Positions 28,653-36,965 of a stretch of 64,000 bases of DNA are shown here, one piece after another. Made by a program: the position numbers and the translations under genes. The DNA comes from Nocardia sp. NBC_00508 (lineage in GTDB: Bacteria; Actinomycetota; Actinomycetes; Mycobacteriales; Mycobacteriaceae): NCBI RefSeq assembly GCF_036346875.1, contig NZ_CP107852.1:3906001-3970000 (forward strand). Reading direction: 5' to 3'. How positions within the stretch are numbered: the stretch's first letter is position 1; each line of letters begins with the position of its first letter. The notes under the pieces were generated by a model, which saw only the letters and a list, made by a program, of their open reading frames with translations, was not told where the DNA came from and did no database searches.

Positions 28653-29687
28653 ATGGGCATTCGCGTAGGAGTCGTCGGCGCGACCGGGCAGGTCGGCGCC
28701 GTCATGCGGAAACTGCTGGACGAGCGCAACTTTCCCGCCGACGAGGTGCGGTTCTTCGCCTCCGCGCGTTCGGCGGGCAAGACGCTGCCGTGGCGCGGCC
28801 GCGAGATCGTCGTGGAGGACACCGAGACCGCCGATCCGTCCGGCTTGGACGTCGCGCTGTTCTCCGCTGGAGCCACCATGTCCCGGGTGCAGGCCCCGCG
28901 TTTCGCGGCGGCCGGTGTCACCGTCATCGACAACTCGTCGGCTTGGCGCAAGGATCCCGAAGTCCCGCTGGTGGTCAGCGAGGTGAACCCGGAACAGACG
29001 CGCAACCTGGTCAAGGGCATCATCGCGAATCCGAACTGCACCACCATGGCGGCCATGCCGGTGCTCAAGCCGCTGCACGACATCGCGGGTCTGCGCCGCC
29101 TGATCGTGTCCAGCTACCAGGCAGTGTCCGGCAGCGGTCTGGCCGGTGTCGAAGAGCTGGTGAGCCAAGCGCGCGCGGTGATCGGCGACGCCGAGCAGCT
29201 GACCCACGACGGCCGCGCCGTCGACTTCCCCGCGCCGAACAAGTACGTCGCGCCGATCGCGTTCAACGTGCTTCCGCTAGCCGGTTCGCTGGTCGACGAC
29301 GGCTCCGGCGAGACCGACGAGGATCAGAAGCTGCGCAACGAGAGTCGCAGGATCCTCGGCATCCCGGATCTCGCGGTGAGCGGCACCTGCGTGCGCGTCC
29401 CGGTCTTCACCGGCCACTCGCTGTCGGTGAACGCCGAGTTCGCCGAGCCGCTCTCGGTCGAGCATGCCAAGGAGATCCTGGCCAAGGCCCCCGGCGTCAA
29501 GCTGGTCGACGTGCCGACTCCGTTGGCCGCGGCCGGTGTCGACGATTCGCTCGTCGGCCGCATCCGCCAGGACCCCGGCGTCCCCGGCGGTCGCGGTCTC
29601 GCCCTGTTCATCTCGGGCGACAATCTGCGGAAGGGCGCCGCCCTCAACACGATTCAGATCGCCGAGGTCCTGCTCAGCAACCGCTGA
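28653..29687 (+). CDS. asd: Aspartate-semialdehyde dehydrogenase
   Basis: A complete 344-residue enzyme that reduces aspartyl phosphate to aspartate semialdehyde with NADPH. Visible are the N-terminal GATGQVG nucleotide-binding loop, the catalytic Cys in ANPNCTTM, and the substrate/His region RVPVFTGHSLSV. It follows lysC with a three-base gap. The stop codon marks the exact edge of homology with the truncated second copy at 31591-32106, so everything directly downstream may be acquired DNA. Confidence 0.96.
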   Translation: MGIRVGVVGATGQVGAVMRKLLDERNFPADEVRFFASARSAGKTLPWRGREIVVEDTETADPSGLDVALFSAGATMSRVQAPRFAAAGVTVIDNSSAWRKDPEVPLVVSEVNPEQTRNLVKGIIANPNCTTMAAMPVLKPLHDIAGLRRLIVSSYQAVSGSGLAGVEELVSQARAVIGDAEQLTHDGRAVDFPAPNKYVAPIAFNVLPLAGSLVDDGSGETDEDQKLRNESRRILGIPDLAVSGTCVRVPVFTGHSLSVNAEFAEPLSVEHAKEILAKAPGVKLVDVPTPLAAAGVDDSLVGRIRQDPGVPGGRGLALFISGDNLRKGAALNTIQIAEVLLSNR

Positions 29688-29793
29688 GGGGCATGACCAG
29701 CGTGCGGGCGGCTGCACCTGCAGGAGCGGCGGCCCGCAGAGCTGGTGTTGAGCTGTGCGCGCGACTTGTGGTCTCAAATGGGAGGATGGGCTG

Positions 29794-29889
29794 ATGTCCC
29801 AGGAAAGCTATGACTCGCTGATGACGACTCAGCCCGCGTCGGTGTCCTTGGTCCCAATTCCTGCGTACATAGCGGAAAGCCTCTGGTAA
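29794..29889 (+). pseudogene. Remnant of a Phd/YefM-type antitoxin gene
   Basis: An ATG behind GGGAGG opens a 31-codon frame whose first twelve residues, MSQESYDSLMTT, match MSKEDYDSLMTT from the intact antitoxin at 32168-32416 at ten of twelve positions. The DNA match is about 31 of 36 bases and ends at 29828, one base before the stop codon of the AbiEii-like gene on the other strand; the rest of the frame is unrelated. It is best read as a leftover internal piece of a second, diverged antitoxin allele. Confidence 0.6.
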
Positions 29890-30562
29890 CTTCGATCGAA
29901 CGACTTCCCCATGTCGTTCGCCAGGCGCTCCATAGCGCTCCGGTCGACAAGCAGGCGATGAACTCTCTGCGCCGCTGCCGGGTCGAGAAGAGGTGCGATG
30001 TCGCGACCGAGTCGGTGGGCATTCGCGAGTGTCGAATCGTAGTCGTAGGCGGCGAGCAGATCGAGATTTTCGCTATAGAGGGCGTCGAGTTGCGAGTCGT
30101 CGTCGTACCAGTCGAGCATCGTGTGCAGATCAATCGCGTCTTTCTTACTATCCCAACGCCGGTCATGCCACGCGACGAGCTTCAGGAGCGCCTGTGCGGC
30201 CATCGACGGAATGCGAAGTGCGAGCGGCCCAGGAAGAGTAACGGTTTGTGCTGCTAGGAAAGCCTCTCGGAACCCAAGCGTGTTCATGCTGAAGTCGTTG
30301 GGCAACATGACGGTGCGGTATTCATACGTGACTGCAGCTGACTGACTTCCTGCCAGCTTGCTACGGCGATCGCGATATCCACGTCGCGGGTCGCGCGCTC
30401 CGGGGCTTTGTTGAAGAACCCGATGGATGTAATCGTGCGGGCCGTTGCTCCGACCACGAGAAAGTCGATGGCGAGCGCGTTCATCACCGGCAGTATCTCG
30501 ACGAGAACCGTTGTCGCCATGGCAATTTCAGGATCTGTCGAGTTGGACAAGTCTATTGTCAT
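29829..30562 (-). pseudogene. AbiEii-like nucleotidyltransferase toxin, frameshifted
   Basis: Two overlapping frames make one gene. The 5' frame (30562 to 30284) carries the nucleotidyltransferase core: VVGATARTITSIGF then ERATRDVDIAIAV. The 3' frame (from about 30340 to 29829) continues with TYEYRTVMLPNDFSMNTLGF and a helical C-terminal domain. Joining them needs a net loss of one base or gain of two near 30325-30345. No slippery heptamer is seen, so this is an inactivating indel or a sequencing error rather than programmed frameshifting. AbiEii toxins act by nucleotidyl transfer; the AbiEi antitoxin gene lies directly upstream, overlapping by 35 bases. Confidence 0.75.
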
Positions 30563-31571
30563 GCTGCCGGATCCTTTCCGCGTGTTCCCGCTGACGGGGG
30601 TCCCCCGATCCCCACATGTCCGCGTATATCAATGTGCTCGGTACCAGCGGGTCCAAAGGTTCTGGTGCCGACCAGAAGCGTTGTCGAAGAACGACATTAG
30701 AATCGCGGTCGGCTCGGCTCCAGTGGCGCTGCGCGATGACGGGCCGCGGGAAGGCGTCACAGTACAGTAGAGTTGTCGTTGGGATCAAATGTGGATCGAG
30801 CACGCTGCCGGCGGCCTCTCCTCCGAGCTGCACTCCGCTTTCGAGCAAAAGTTCTCGCGAGCCCTGCCACCACCGATCGGACTTGTCGCGAAACTCGGCG
30901 AAAGCCAATTTATGGCTTACCGAGGTGGTAAACGCTTCGGCCCATCGGTCCAGTAGCTCTCGGCCGTTGGTCAACGTTTTCCGGCCGTGGGCGCTGTATA
31001 TATAGCCACTCGCGACCAGCTCATTCAGCACGATCTGGGTGGTTCCAAGAGATACGCCGCTCCGATCCGCAATCGACCGCAGGGGAAGCGTGAGCGTATC
31101 CGGCCAGCTCAATACTGTGAACAGCACCTTTGCGCCTGCGGTGCTGAAGGCACGGGGTGCCCGCCGGGACGGTTTGGGCTGAGGTTCACGAGGGCGGTTG
31201 CCGACGATGTTGATCAGCAGCGAAGGCCAACGGATGGACAGATTTCCGGCAAGGTCTACGAAGTCGACCTCGCTTCGTCTTAGTACATCTGCAGTTGCTC
31301 TGGATACATACGGCGTAATAAGTAGTAGTGGGAGCTTCGTGGGCGGAAGTGCTTTGGCATTCGCGCTCGACAGGCGAGGTCTAACTTCGACAGCGTAATC
31401 GCGATGACCACGCGCCCCGGCGTCGAGCCGTGCGACCAGGTCGTAGTGGCTATCCGGGCTATCCAGCCGTCGCTGGCCAACCCGCAGAGCGATGCCGTGC
31501 TCTTGAAGTACCGGCATCGCTTCATGTAGGAGCTTGTTCACTTCATGTTGATGTTCATCGGTAGTGAACAT
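30528..31571 (-). CDS. AbiEi-family antitoxin/transcriptional repressor
   Basis: A 347-residue protein from ATG 31571. The N-terminal half has the pattern of the type IV TA antitoxin family (YDLVARLDAG, LLLITPYVSRATADVLR, VDFVDLAGNLSI). A winged-HTH segment follows near residues 165-195 (LRSIADRSGVSLGTTQIVLNELVASGYIY), and a C-terminal domain contains WSRADRDSNVVLRQRFW. Antitoxins of this family repress their own operon and neutralise the partner nucleotidyltransferase. The frame stays open further upstream only because it runs antisense through the asd copy. GC content is visibly lower than in the flanks, suggesting recent acquisition. Confidence 0.75.
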   Translation of the reverse strand: MFTTDEHQHEVNKLLHEAMPVLQEHGIALRVGQRRLDSPDSHYDLVARLDAGARGHRDYAVEVRPRLSSANAKALPPTKLPLLLITPYVSRATADVLRRSEVDFVDLAGNLSIRWPSLLINIVGNRPREPQPKPSRRAPRAFSTAGAKVLFTVLSWPDTLTLPLRSIADRSGVSLGTTQIVLNELVASGYIYSAHGRKTLTNGRELLDRWAEAFTTSVSHKLAFAEFRDKSDRWWQGSRELLLESGVQLGGEAAGSVLDPHLIPTTTLLYCDAFPRPVIAQRHWSRADRDSNVVLRQRFWSAPEPLDPLVPSTLIYADMWGSGDPRQREHAERIRQHDNRLVQLDRS

Positions 31572-31590
31572 ACTGAAATTATGAACATAT

Positions 31591-32106
31591 ATGGCGGACG
31601 AGCGCAACTTTCCCGCCGACGAGGTGCGGTTCTTCGCCTCCGCGCGTTCGGCGGGCAAGACGCTGCCGTGGCGCGGCCGCGAGATCGTCGTGGAGGACAC
31701 CGAGACCGCCGATCCGTCCGGCTTGGACGTCGCGCTGTTCTCCGCTGGAGCCACCATGTCCCGGGTGCAGGCCCCGCGTTTCGCGGCGGCCGGTGTCACC
31801 GTCATCGACAACTCGTCGGCTTGGCGCAAGGATCCCGAAGTCCCGCTGGTGGTCAGCGAGGTGAACCCGGAACAGACGCGCAACCTGGTCAAGGGCATCA
31901 TCGCGAATCCGAACTGCACCACCATGGCGGCCATGCCGGTGCTCAAGCCGCTGCACGACATCGCGGGTCTGCGCCGCCTGATCGTGTCCAGCTACCAGGC
32001 GGTGTCCGGCAGCGGTCTCGCCCTGTTCATCTCGGGCGACAATCTGCGGAAGGGCGCCGCCCTCAACACGATTCAGATCGCCGAGGTCCTGCTCAGCAAC
32101 CGCTGA
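31591..32106 (+). pseudogene. Truncated, internally deleted second copy of asd
   Basis: Bases 31596-32018 match 28718-29140 of asd with one difference that I see (A at 29123, G at 32001). Bases 32019-32106 match 29600-29687 exactly. The first 22 codons are missing and 459 bases (153 codons) are deleted between two GCGGTCT repeats, so the frame is kept. A chance ATG at the junction gives a 171-residue frame. The catalytic Cys is present but the TGHS active-site region lies in the deletion, so no activity is expected. Confidence 0.92.
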
Positions 32107-32167
32107 ATCACTCGCGCGACTCCTAGCTCAGTGGTACCATATTTCGTACGACAGGCTGGGAGGAACG
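32107..32167 (+). promoter_or_regulatory. Promoter/operator of the Phd/YoeB module
   Basis: The 61 bases before the antitoxin gene contain two GTAC sites ten bases apart (GTACCATATTTCGTAC, about 32132-32147) in an AT-richer patch, followed by GGGAGGA as ribosome-binding site. Phd/YefM antitoxins bind short palindromes at such positions to repress their own operon; the assignment here is by analogy. Confidence 0.45.
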
Positions 32168-32416
32168 ATGGCTGCGGCGATTTCCGTGAGTGAAGCACGC
32201 AAGAATCTATTTCCCCTGGTCAAGCAGGTCAATGAGGATCACGACACGGTAGAGATCGTGTCGAAAGGGGGGAATGCCGTGTTGATGTCCAAGGAAGATT
32301 ACGACTCGCTGATGACGACCGTGGAGTTGTTGAGTGGGCGCGACGGGGCGCGCCTACGGCGGTCGATCCAGGAACTCGAAAGCGGCGGCGGCGCTGAGCG
32401 CGACCTCATCGAATGA
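32168..32416 (+). CDS. Phd/YefM-family antitoxin
   Basis: An 82-residue antitoxin. The N-terminal DNA-binding half has the family pattern (AISVSEARKNLFPLVKQVNED, then VEIVSKGGNAVLMSKEDYDSL), and the acidic C-terminal tail would wrap the toxin. Its last codons overlap the toxin ATG (ATGA), the usual coupling. GGGAGGA lies five bases before the ATG. The antitoxin fragment at 29794 is a diverged relative of this gene. Confidence 0.92.
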   Translation: MAAAISVSEARKNLFPLVKQVNEDHDTVEIVSKGGNAVLMSKEDYDSLMTTVELLSGRDGARLRRSIQELESGGGAERDLIE

Positions 32417-32670
32417 GAGTCGTCTTTTCCGAATCCGCGTGGGAGGAATACTCGGCGTGGCTTCAGCGCGACCGCGTTGTGCTGAAGAAGGTCAATGTGC
32501 TGATCAAGGCCATCCTGACCGATCCGTTCGAGGGCATCGGCAAGCCCGAGCCCTTGAAGCACGACCTGGCGGGTTACTGGTCACGTCGGATTACGCAGGA
32601 ACACCGCATCGTCTACCGAGTGGTGGATGATGCGATCTGGATCGCCAAGGTCGGCAAGCACTACGAATAG
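32413..32670 (+). CDS. yoeB: Txe/YoeB-family mRNA endonuclease toxin
   Basis: An 85-residue RelE-fold toxin of the YoeB type: VFSESAWEEYSAWLQRDR at the start, PFEGIGKPEPLKHDLAGYWSRRI in the core and RIVYRVVDD before the C terminus KVGKHYE, which holds the His-Tyr pair used by YoeB in ribosome-dependent mRNA cleavage. It is complete with no frameshift, so the module should be functional. It starts inside the antitoxin stop. Confidence 0.92.
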   Translation: MRVVFSESAWEEYSAWLQRDRVVLKKVNVLIKAILTDPFEGIGKPEPLKHDLAGYWSRRITQEHRIVYRVVDDAIWIAKVGKHYE

Positions 32671-32827
32671 CGCTCGGAAGGCACTTTTCGGCTGGTCACC
32701 CCGGCGGTAGGGGCGCTGTTCGCCGCGCCCGTGCCGATCGTCTGGATGCGCGGCGACGTCAGTCGTCATCTCGGGCCGGTGCGAAATATGTTCGCCTGCG
32801 TGGCCGCAGCGCTGTTAGCCTGCGGCG

Positions 32828-33745
32828 ATGGCTAACCCTCATCCCCACGTGTATCTCGGCGACCGAATCGTTGCGGCCGATGCAGCCACGGTCGGAGTCG
32901 CGTCGTCGGCGGTGTTGTACGGACTGAGCGTCTACACCGTCTTCCCGGTGCACGTGGACGGGGCAGCACGGACGGCGTTTCGGCTGGAGGACCATTTTCG
33001 GCGGCTCGAGGAGTCGTGCAAGATCATCGGGATCGATCGGTTCGCCGTTGAGTGGGATTTCGCCAGGTTTCGCGCTGCCGTCGTGGAACTGGTGGCGGCG
33101 AACGCCCCGGACGAGGACGTCTTCGTGCGGGCGACAGTGCATGTGGTCGAACCCATTCCGGGCACTCGGGTGCGTGGCTGCGCGATCCAGGTGAGCATTT
33201 TCGTCTACGACGCGGTGCCGATCGTCCCGCAGGACGGGATGCGGCTGAAGTCAAGCCCGTGGCGGCGCATTCCGGACAACGCCATCCCATCCCGCGCCAA
33301 AGTCAATGGCGCGTACGTGAATTCGGTCCTGGCCAAGCAGGACGCGATCGACAGCGGCTACGACGACTGCGTCTTCCTCGACGGCAACGGGCACGTCTGC
33401 GAACTCAGTGCGGCGAATATCTTCCTCGTCCGGGGCGGCACGCTGATCACCCCGGACGTGTCCTGCGACATCCTCGACGGCATCAACCGCAGGACCGTGC
33501 TCACTTTGGCGGCCGAGGACGGCATTCCGGTGGTCGAACGCACCGTGGACCTCACCGAGCTGTACATCGCCGACGAAGTCTTCGTCACCGGAACCTCCTC
33601 CGGGGCGGCCCCGGTCGTCGAGGTCGACGGTCGCCTGATCGCCGATGGCACACCAGGGCCGGTCTCGCAGGCGCTACGCAAGCGCCACTACGCCGCGCTG
33701 CGCACCGACGACCTGCACGGATGGGTCACGAATCTGTCCGCTTAG
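32828..33745 (+). CDS. Class IV PLP aminotransferase (IlvE/PabC-like)
   Basis: A 305-residue fold-type IV aminotransferase. The PLP lysine is in RAKVNGAYVNSVLAK; the cofactor phosphate region is DGNGHVCELSAANIFLVRGG, followed by ILDGINRRTVLTLA and TGTSSGAAPVVEVDGR. It could be a branched-chain amino acid transaminase or a D-amino acid/ADC-lyase-type enzyme; the sequence places it nearest the IlvE-like group, but no pathway genes are adjacent. Start ATG 32828. The 157 bases upstream show nothing definite. Confidence 0.88.
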   Translation: MANPHPHVYLGDRIVAADAATVGVASSAVLYGLSVYTVFPVHVDGAARTAFRLEDHFRRLEESCKIIGIDRFAVEWDFARFRAAVVELVAANAPDEDVFVRATVHVVEPIPGTRVRGCAIQVSIFVYDAVPIVPQDGMRLKSSPWRRIPDNAIPSRAKVNGAYVNSVLAKQDAIDSGYDDCVFLDGNGHVCELSAANIFLVRGGTLITPDVSCDILDGINRRTVLTLAAEDGIPVVERTVDLTELYIADEVFVTGTSSGAAPVVEVDGRLIADGTPGPVSQALRKRHYAALRTDDLHGWVTNLSA

Positions 33746-33859
33746 ACAAGCAGTCCGGTGCGAACCGGTCGGCGGGAAGAACGGGTCAGCCAAGGGGCAA
33801 CGAACGCGCGGGCTGCGCCGATCGGCCCGAGGTGCGCAGGCAGTGACTCGAGGGGGAAC

Positions 33860-34165
33860 CGCTCAGGGATGCTGGTGCGCGCGTCGGGGCCGAGGTAGGC
33901 CGGGATTTCGTAGCCCGGCGGGGTGTCCGCGAGCGGCAGGTCAACGGGCGCGCCCAGGGTGGCATCGCTCAAAGGACGCCCTTGGTGCGTCGGGCGGGGC
34001 CGAGGTACGCCGGGATTGCGCAGGCCAGCAAGGTATCTGCGAACGGTAGGTGCAACACGCCCAGGGGTGATACCGGATCAGCGGATGCCCGGGGTGCGTG
34101 GGTCGGGCCCGAGGCAGGCCAGGATGGCGCAGCCCGGCGGGGTGTCCGCGAATGGCGGGTTCAAC
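33860..34165 (-). repeat. Three degenerate 110-bp tandem repeats at the 3' end of the serine hydrolase
   Basis: A conserved block recurs with starts near 33889, 33999 and 34108. On the minus strand the three copies encode related peptides: PFADTPPGCAILACLGPDPRT (inside the hydrolase C terminus), then PFADTLLACAIPAYLGP and PLADTPPGYEIPAYLGPDA beyond its stop. The period is about 110 bases, so successive copies fall in different frames. A TTG-started frame at 33972-33742 (76 codons) covers the last copy but lacks good start signals, and I do not call it a gene. Confidence 0.75.
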
Positions 34166-35433
34166 GGGTGATTCAGGCAGGCGAAGACGTTGCAGCCCGG
34201 GTAGGCGGCGGGCCCGAGGCCGAAGACCGCGATCAGGATGTCGTTGTCGACGAAGCGGCGGGGGTCCAGCCGCAGCGGCGGCTCGATGTAGGGGCCGGGG
34301 TCGGGTACCGGCCGCTCGTCGAACGCGTCGAATAGTTTGCGGAAGAACTCGTAGGGCAGTTCCTGGGTGTTCTGAATGATCCCGCTCACGCCCTGGCTGC
34401 TGACATTGCCGAAGACGCCGGTCCACACCACCGTGAGGTCCAGGCTCGGAATGATGAAGGCGTTCTGCATCCCCAGCCCCGCCATCGAGTACACGTCGCC
34501 GGGCAGGAAGTCCGCGGTCTCGGCGCAACCAGGCCCGAGCCAGTACAAGTACCCGTAGCACGGGTTCGCCGGCGAGGGCGTGCGCGCTTTCCGCAGATAC
34601 TCGGCGGAGACGATGCGCTGGTCACCCCACTGTCCCTCGTTGCTCGCCAGCAGGCCGAGCTTCGCGAAGCCCTTCGGCGGAATCATCAGGTGTGCGTAAC
34701 CATAGGTGTGCCCGGAGCGGTCGCGGGCCCAGTAGTAGTCGCCGCGCTGAATGCCGAGCGGATCGAACAATTCCCGCTGCGCGAATTGTTGCACTGGTTC
34801 ACCGACGGCGAGCTCGAGCACGTAAGCCAGCAGGTCGACATTCCGCTGGCTGTAGGTGAATACGGTGCCGGGCGGATTGTCCAGCGGCACGCCGAGCGCC
34901 TGCACCGCGCTGTTCGGGTCGATCGGGATCACGCCGGTGATGCCCTCGGTCACCACTCCGACCCGCATGCCCGACGTCTCGGTGAGCAGATTCTCCACGG
35001 TGATCGACCGGTGCGCAGGTCCACCGAGCTCGGCGGGCAGATACCGGTCGATCGGCGCGTCGAGTTCTAGTTTGCCTTGGTCCCAGGCGATTCCGGCGAG
35101 CACGGAGACGACGCTCTTGGTCGCGCTCCAGATGTTCCACGCGACGTGATCGGTCTGATCGTTCGTCAGCCCCTCACCGATCAGGCAGTTGTGCCGGAAC
35201 ACCTGCACGTTGAACCGGTTTCGCCAGGCCGCGAACCGCAACGCTTCGTGCAGCCGCCCGGAATCCAATCCGACCTGCTCCGGCGCCGCCCGTTCCAGGT
35301 CACGGCCAGAGGTAATCGCGCACCGAACCTCATCGTCGGGCGCGGCGTACGCACTCCCGGCGAGTAGATTGCCCGCTACCAGCGAGACCGCCACGATTCC
35401 CGCTAGGAATCCACCGAAACGCCCCATGCGCAA
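34078..35433 (-). CDS. Secreted beta-lactamase/serine hydrolase family protein
   Basis: A 451-residue exported protein: a signal peptide ends at about residue 30 (GSAYAAPDD), then a class C beta-lactamase-like fold. The SxxK motif is SATKS in WNIWSATKSVVSVLAG, and the YxN-type Tyr is in TYSQRNVDLLAYVLE. Members include esterases and D-aminopeptidases. The C-terminal 60 residues fall outside the fold, with Cys pairs and a Pro-rich tail ending in one copy of a repeat that continues, out of frame, past the stop. The tail may therefore be an eroded extension. Confidence 0.88.
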   Translation of the reverse strand: MRMGRFGGFLAGIVAVSLVAGNLLAGSAYAAPDDEVRCAITSGRDLERAAPEQVGLDSGRLHEALRFAAWRNRFNVQVFRHNCLIGEGLTNDQTDHVAWNIWSATKSVVSVLAGIAWDQGKLELDAPIDRYLPAELGGPAHRSITVENLLTETSGMRVGVVTEGITGVIPIDPNSAVQALGVPLDNPPGTVFTYSQRNVDLLAYVLELAVGEPVQQFAQRELFDPLGIQRGDYYWARDRSGHTYGYAHLMIPPKGFAKLGLLASNEGQWGDQRIVSAEYLRKARTPSPANPCYGYLYWLGPGCAETADFLPGDVYSMAGLGMQNAFIIPSLDLTVVWTGVFGNVSSQGVSGIIQNTQELPYEFFRKLFDAFDERPVPDPGPYIEPPLRLDPRRFVDNDILIAVFGLGPAAYPGCNVFACLNHPLNPPFADTPPGCAILACLGPDPRTPGIR

Positions 35434-35530
35434 AGGCTAGCGCTCCCGGGTGTGATCGTACGGTCAACAGGCGGGATGAAGCGGCGCGGAACTTGCCGAG
35501 TCAGGGAGGCCGCGGCGCGGCGAGTTAGTC

Positions 35531-36781
35531 CTATCCACGTGGTCGCGTACGCAGCGCGTACAGCACGGCGCCAACGGCGAGGGTGCCGAGTCCGGCGAGG
35601 ACGGAGCTGATCGGAAGCGAGAATCCGACGATGACGCAGCCCGCCGCGCCGACGACCGGAATCCAGCGCGGTGGACGGTTTTCCTCGGCGGTCAGAGTCG
35701 CGGCGGAGACATTCGCGATCAGGTAGTAGACGAGCACCGTGAACGAGGAGAAGCCGATCGCCGCACGCAGATCGAAGACCGCGGCGACCACCGCGACGAC
35801 CGCGCCCACCACCAGTTCCGCGCGATGCGGCACCCCGAACCGCGGATGCACCGCAGCCAGCGCACCCGGTAGGTAGCGATCCCGAGCCATCGCGAGCACT
35901 GTGCGGGACACACCGAGAATCAGCGCGAGCAGCGATCCGGCCGCCGCGAGCACCGCACCGATCCGCACCACCGGGGCCGCCGCGGGGACGCCCGCCGCGG
36001 TGACCACTTTCGCCAACGGGTCGGTTGCGTGGGCCAGCCCGGCGGAGCCGAGCACGCTCAGCGCCGCGACGGCCACCAGCAAGTAGACCGCGAGCGCGAG
36101 CCCGAGCGCGATCAGGACGGCCCGGGGAATGGTCCGCTCTGGTTCTCGCACCTCCTCGCCGAGGGTGGCGATGCGCGCGTATCCGGCGAACGCGAAGAAC
36201 AGCAGCCCCGCCGCCGTGAGAACGTCACGTGGACCGATCCGATCGGGCAATGCCATTGCCGCCGAATGCGTTCCGAACAACCCTGCCACGACCACCAGCG
36301 CGAGCACCGCGAGCACCGCCGCGACGAGCACCCGAGTGGCCACCGCCGATTTCTGCACCCCCGTGTAGTTGACCGCGGTAATCGCAACCACCGCGCCAAC
36401 CGCCACCGCATGCGCCTGCTCAGGCCAGGCATAACTGCCGACCGTCAACGCCATCGCCGCACAGGAGGCCGTCTTTCCCGCGACGAATCCCCACCCGGCG
36501 AGATAGCCCCAGAACGGCCCGAGCCGTTCCCGCCCATACACATATGCCCCGCCCGAAACGGGATACCGCGCCGCCAGCCGCGCCGACGACATCGCATTGC
36601 AGTACGCGAGCAGCGCCGCCACCGCGAGCGCGAGCAGCAACCAACTCCCAGCTGAGGCCGCCGCCGGCGCCAGCGCCGCGAAGATACCCGCTCCGATCAT
36701 CGCCCCGAGCCCGATGATCACCGAATCGGTAAGCCCGAGCCTGCGGTGCAAGCTCCCATCCTGCGACGCCATGCGGTGCAT
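35531..36781 (-). CDS. APC-family amino-acid permease
   Basis: A 416-residue membrane protein with about twelve hydrophobic segments. The APC signature is at the start, LTDSVIIGLGAMIGAGIFAALAP, and later GYARIATLGEEVREPERTIPRAV, the conserved cytoplasmic loop. It should import an amino acid or amine by proton symport; the substrate is unknown. An ATG nine bases downstream (MASQDG) is an alternative start. No regulator is adjacent. Confidence 0.9.
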   Translation of the reverse strand: MHRMASQDGSLHRRLGLTDSVIIGLGAMIGAGIFAALAPAAASAGSWLLLALAVAALLAYCNAMSSARLAARYPVSGGAYVYGRERLGPFWGYLAGWGFVAGKTASCAAMALTVGSYAWPEQAHAVAVGAVVAITAVNYTGVQKSAVATRVLVAAVLAVLALVVVAGLFGTHSAAMALPDRIGPRDVLTAAGLLFFAFAGYARIATLGEEVREPERTIPRAVLIALGLALAVYLLVAVAALSVLGSAGLAHATDPLAKVVTAAGVPAAAPVVRIGAVLAAAGSLLALILGVSRTVLAMARDRYLPGALAAVHPRFGVPHRAELVVGAVVAVVAAVFDLRAAIGFSSFTVLVYYLIANVSAATLTAEENRPPRWIPVVGAAGCVIVGFSLPISSVLAGLGTLAVGAVLYALRTRPRG

Positions 36782-36965
36782 CCTCCCGTACTCCCTGCGT
36801 CCACGCAGGCCGGGGCAACAGACGTCGCAACCTCGATGTCCGAAGAAACGCCGGGACGGACAGGAGAATCGGCGGTACTACTCGGCGAAGCCTGGACCGG
36901 GTTCGGTCAGACGAACCGGCTCAACCTGCTGGCACTGAATAGCGTCAGCCGAGTACGTTCGTCCA

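Noticed and set aside
30284..30345. Programmed -1 frameshift in the AbiEii-like gene
   Set aside because: No slippery heptamer or following structure is visible at the frame change; an indel is simpler.
31572..31961. An N-terminal extension of the AbiEi antitoxin frame
   Set aside because: The extension is simply the antisense of the duplicated asd segment and appears identically opposite the first copy.
29688..32106. IS element or integrase-driven island
   Set aside because: No transposase, integrase, terminal inverted repeats or tRNA attachment site is present; the direct repeats are asd itself.
32671..32827. Remnant of a membrane protein frame (TPAVGALFAAPVPIVWMRGD)
   Set aside because: The short open stretch has no start or homology I can support; it may be chance in GC-rich DNA.
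33742..33972. A 76-codon gene downstream of the serine hydrolase
   Set aside because: It starts with TTG, has no clear SD, and its N-terminal part is just the third degenerate repeat copy.
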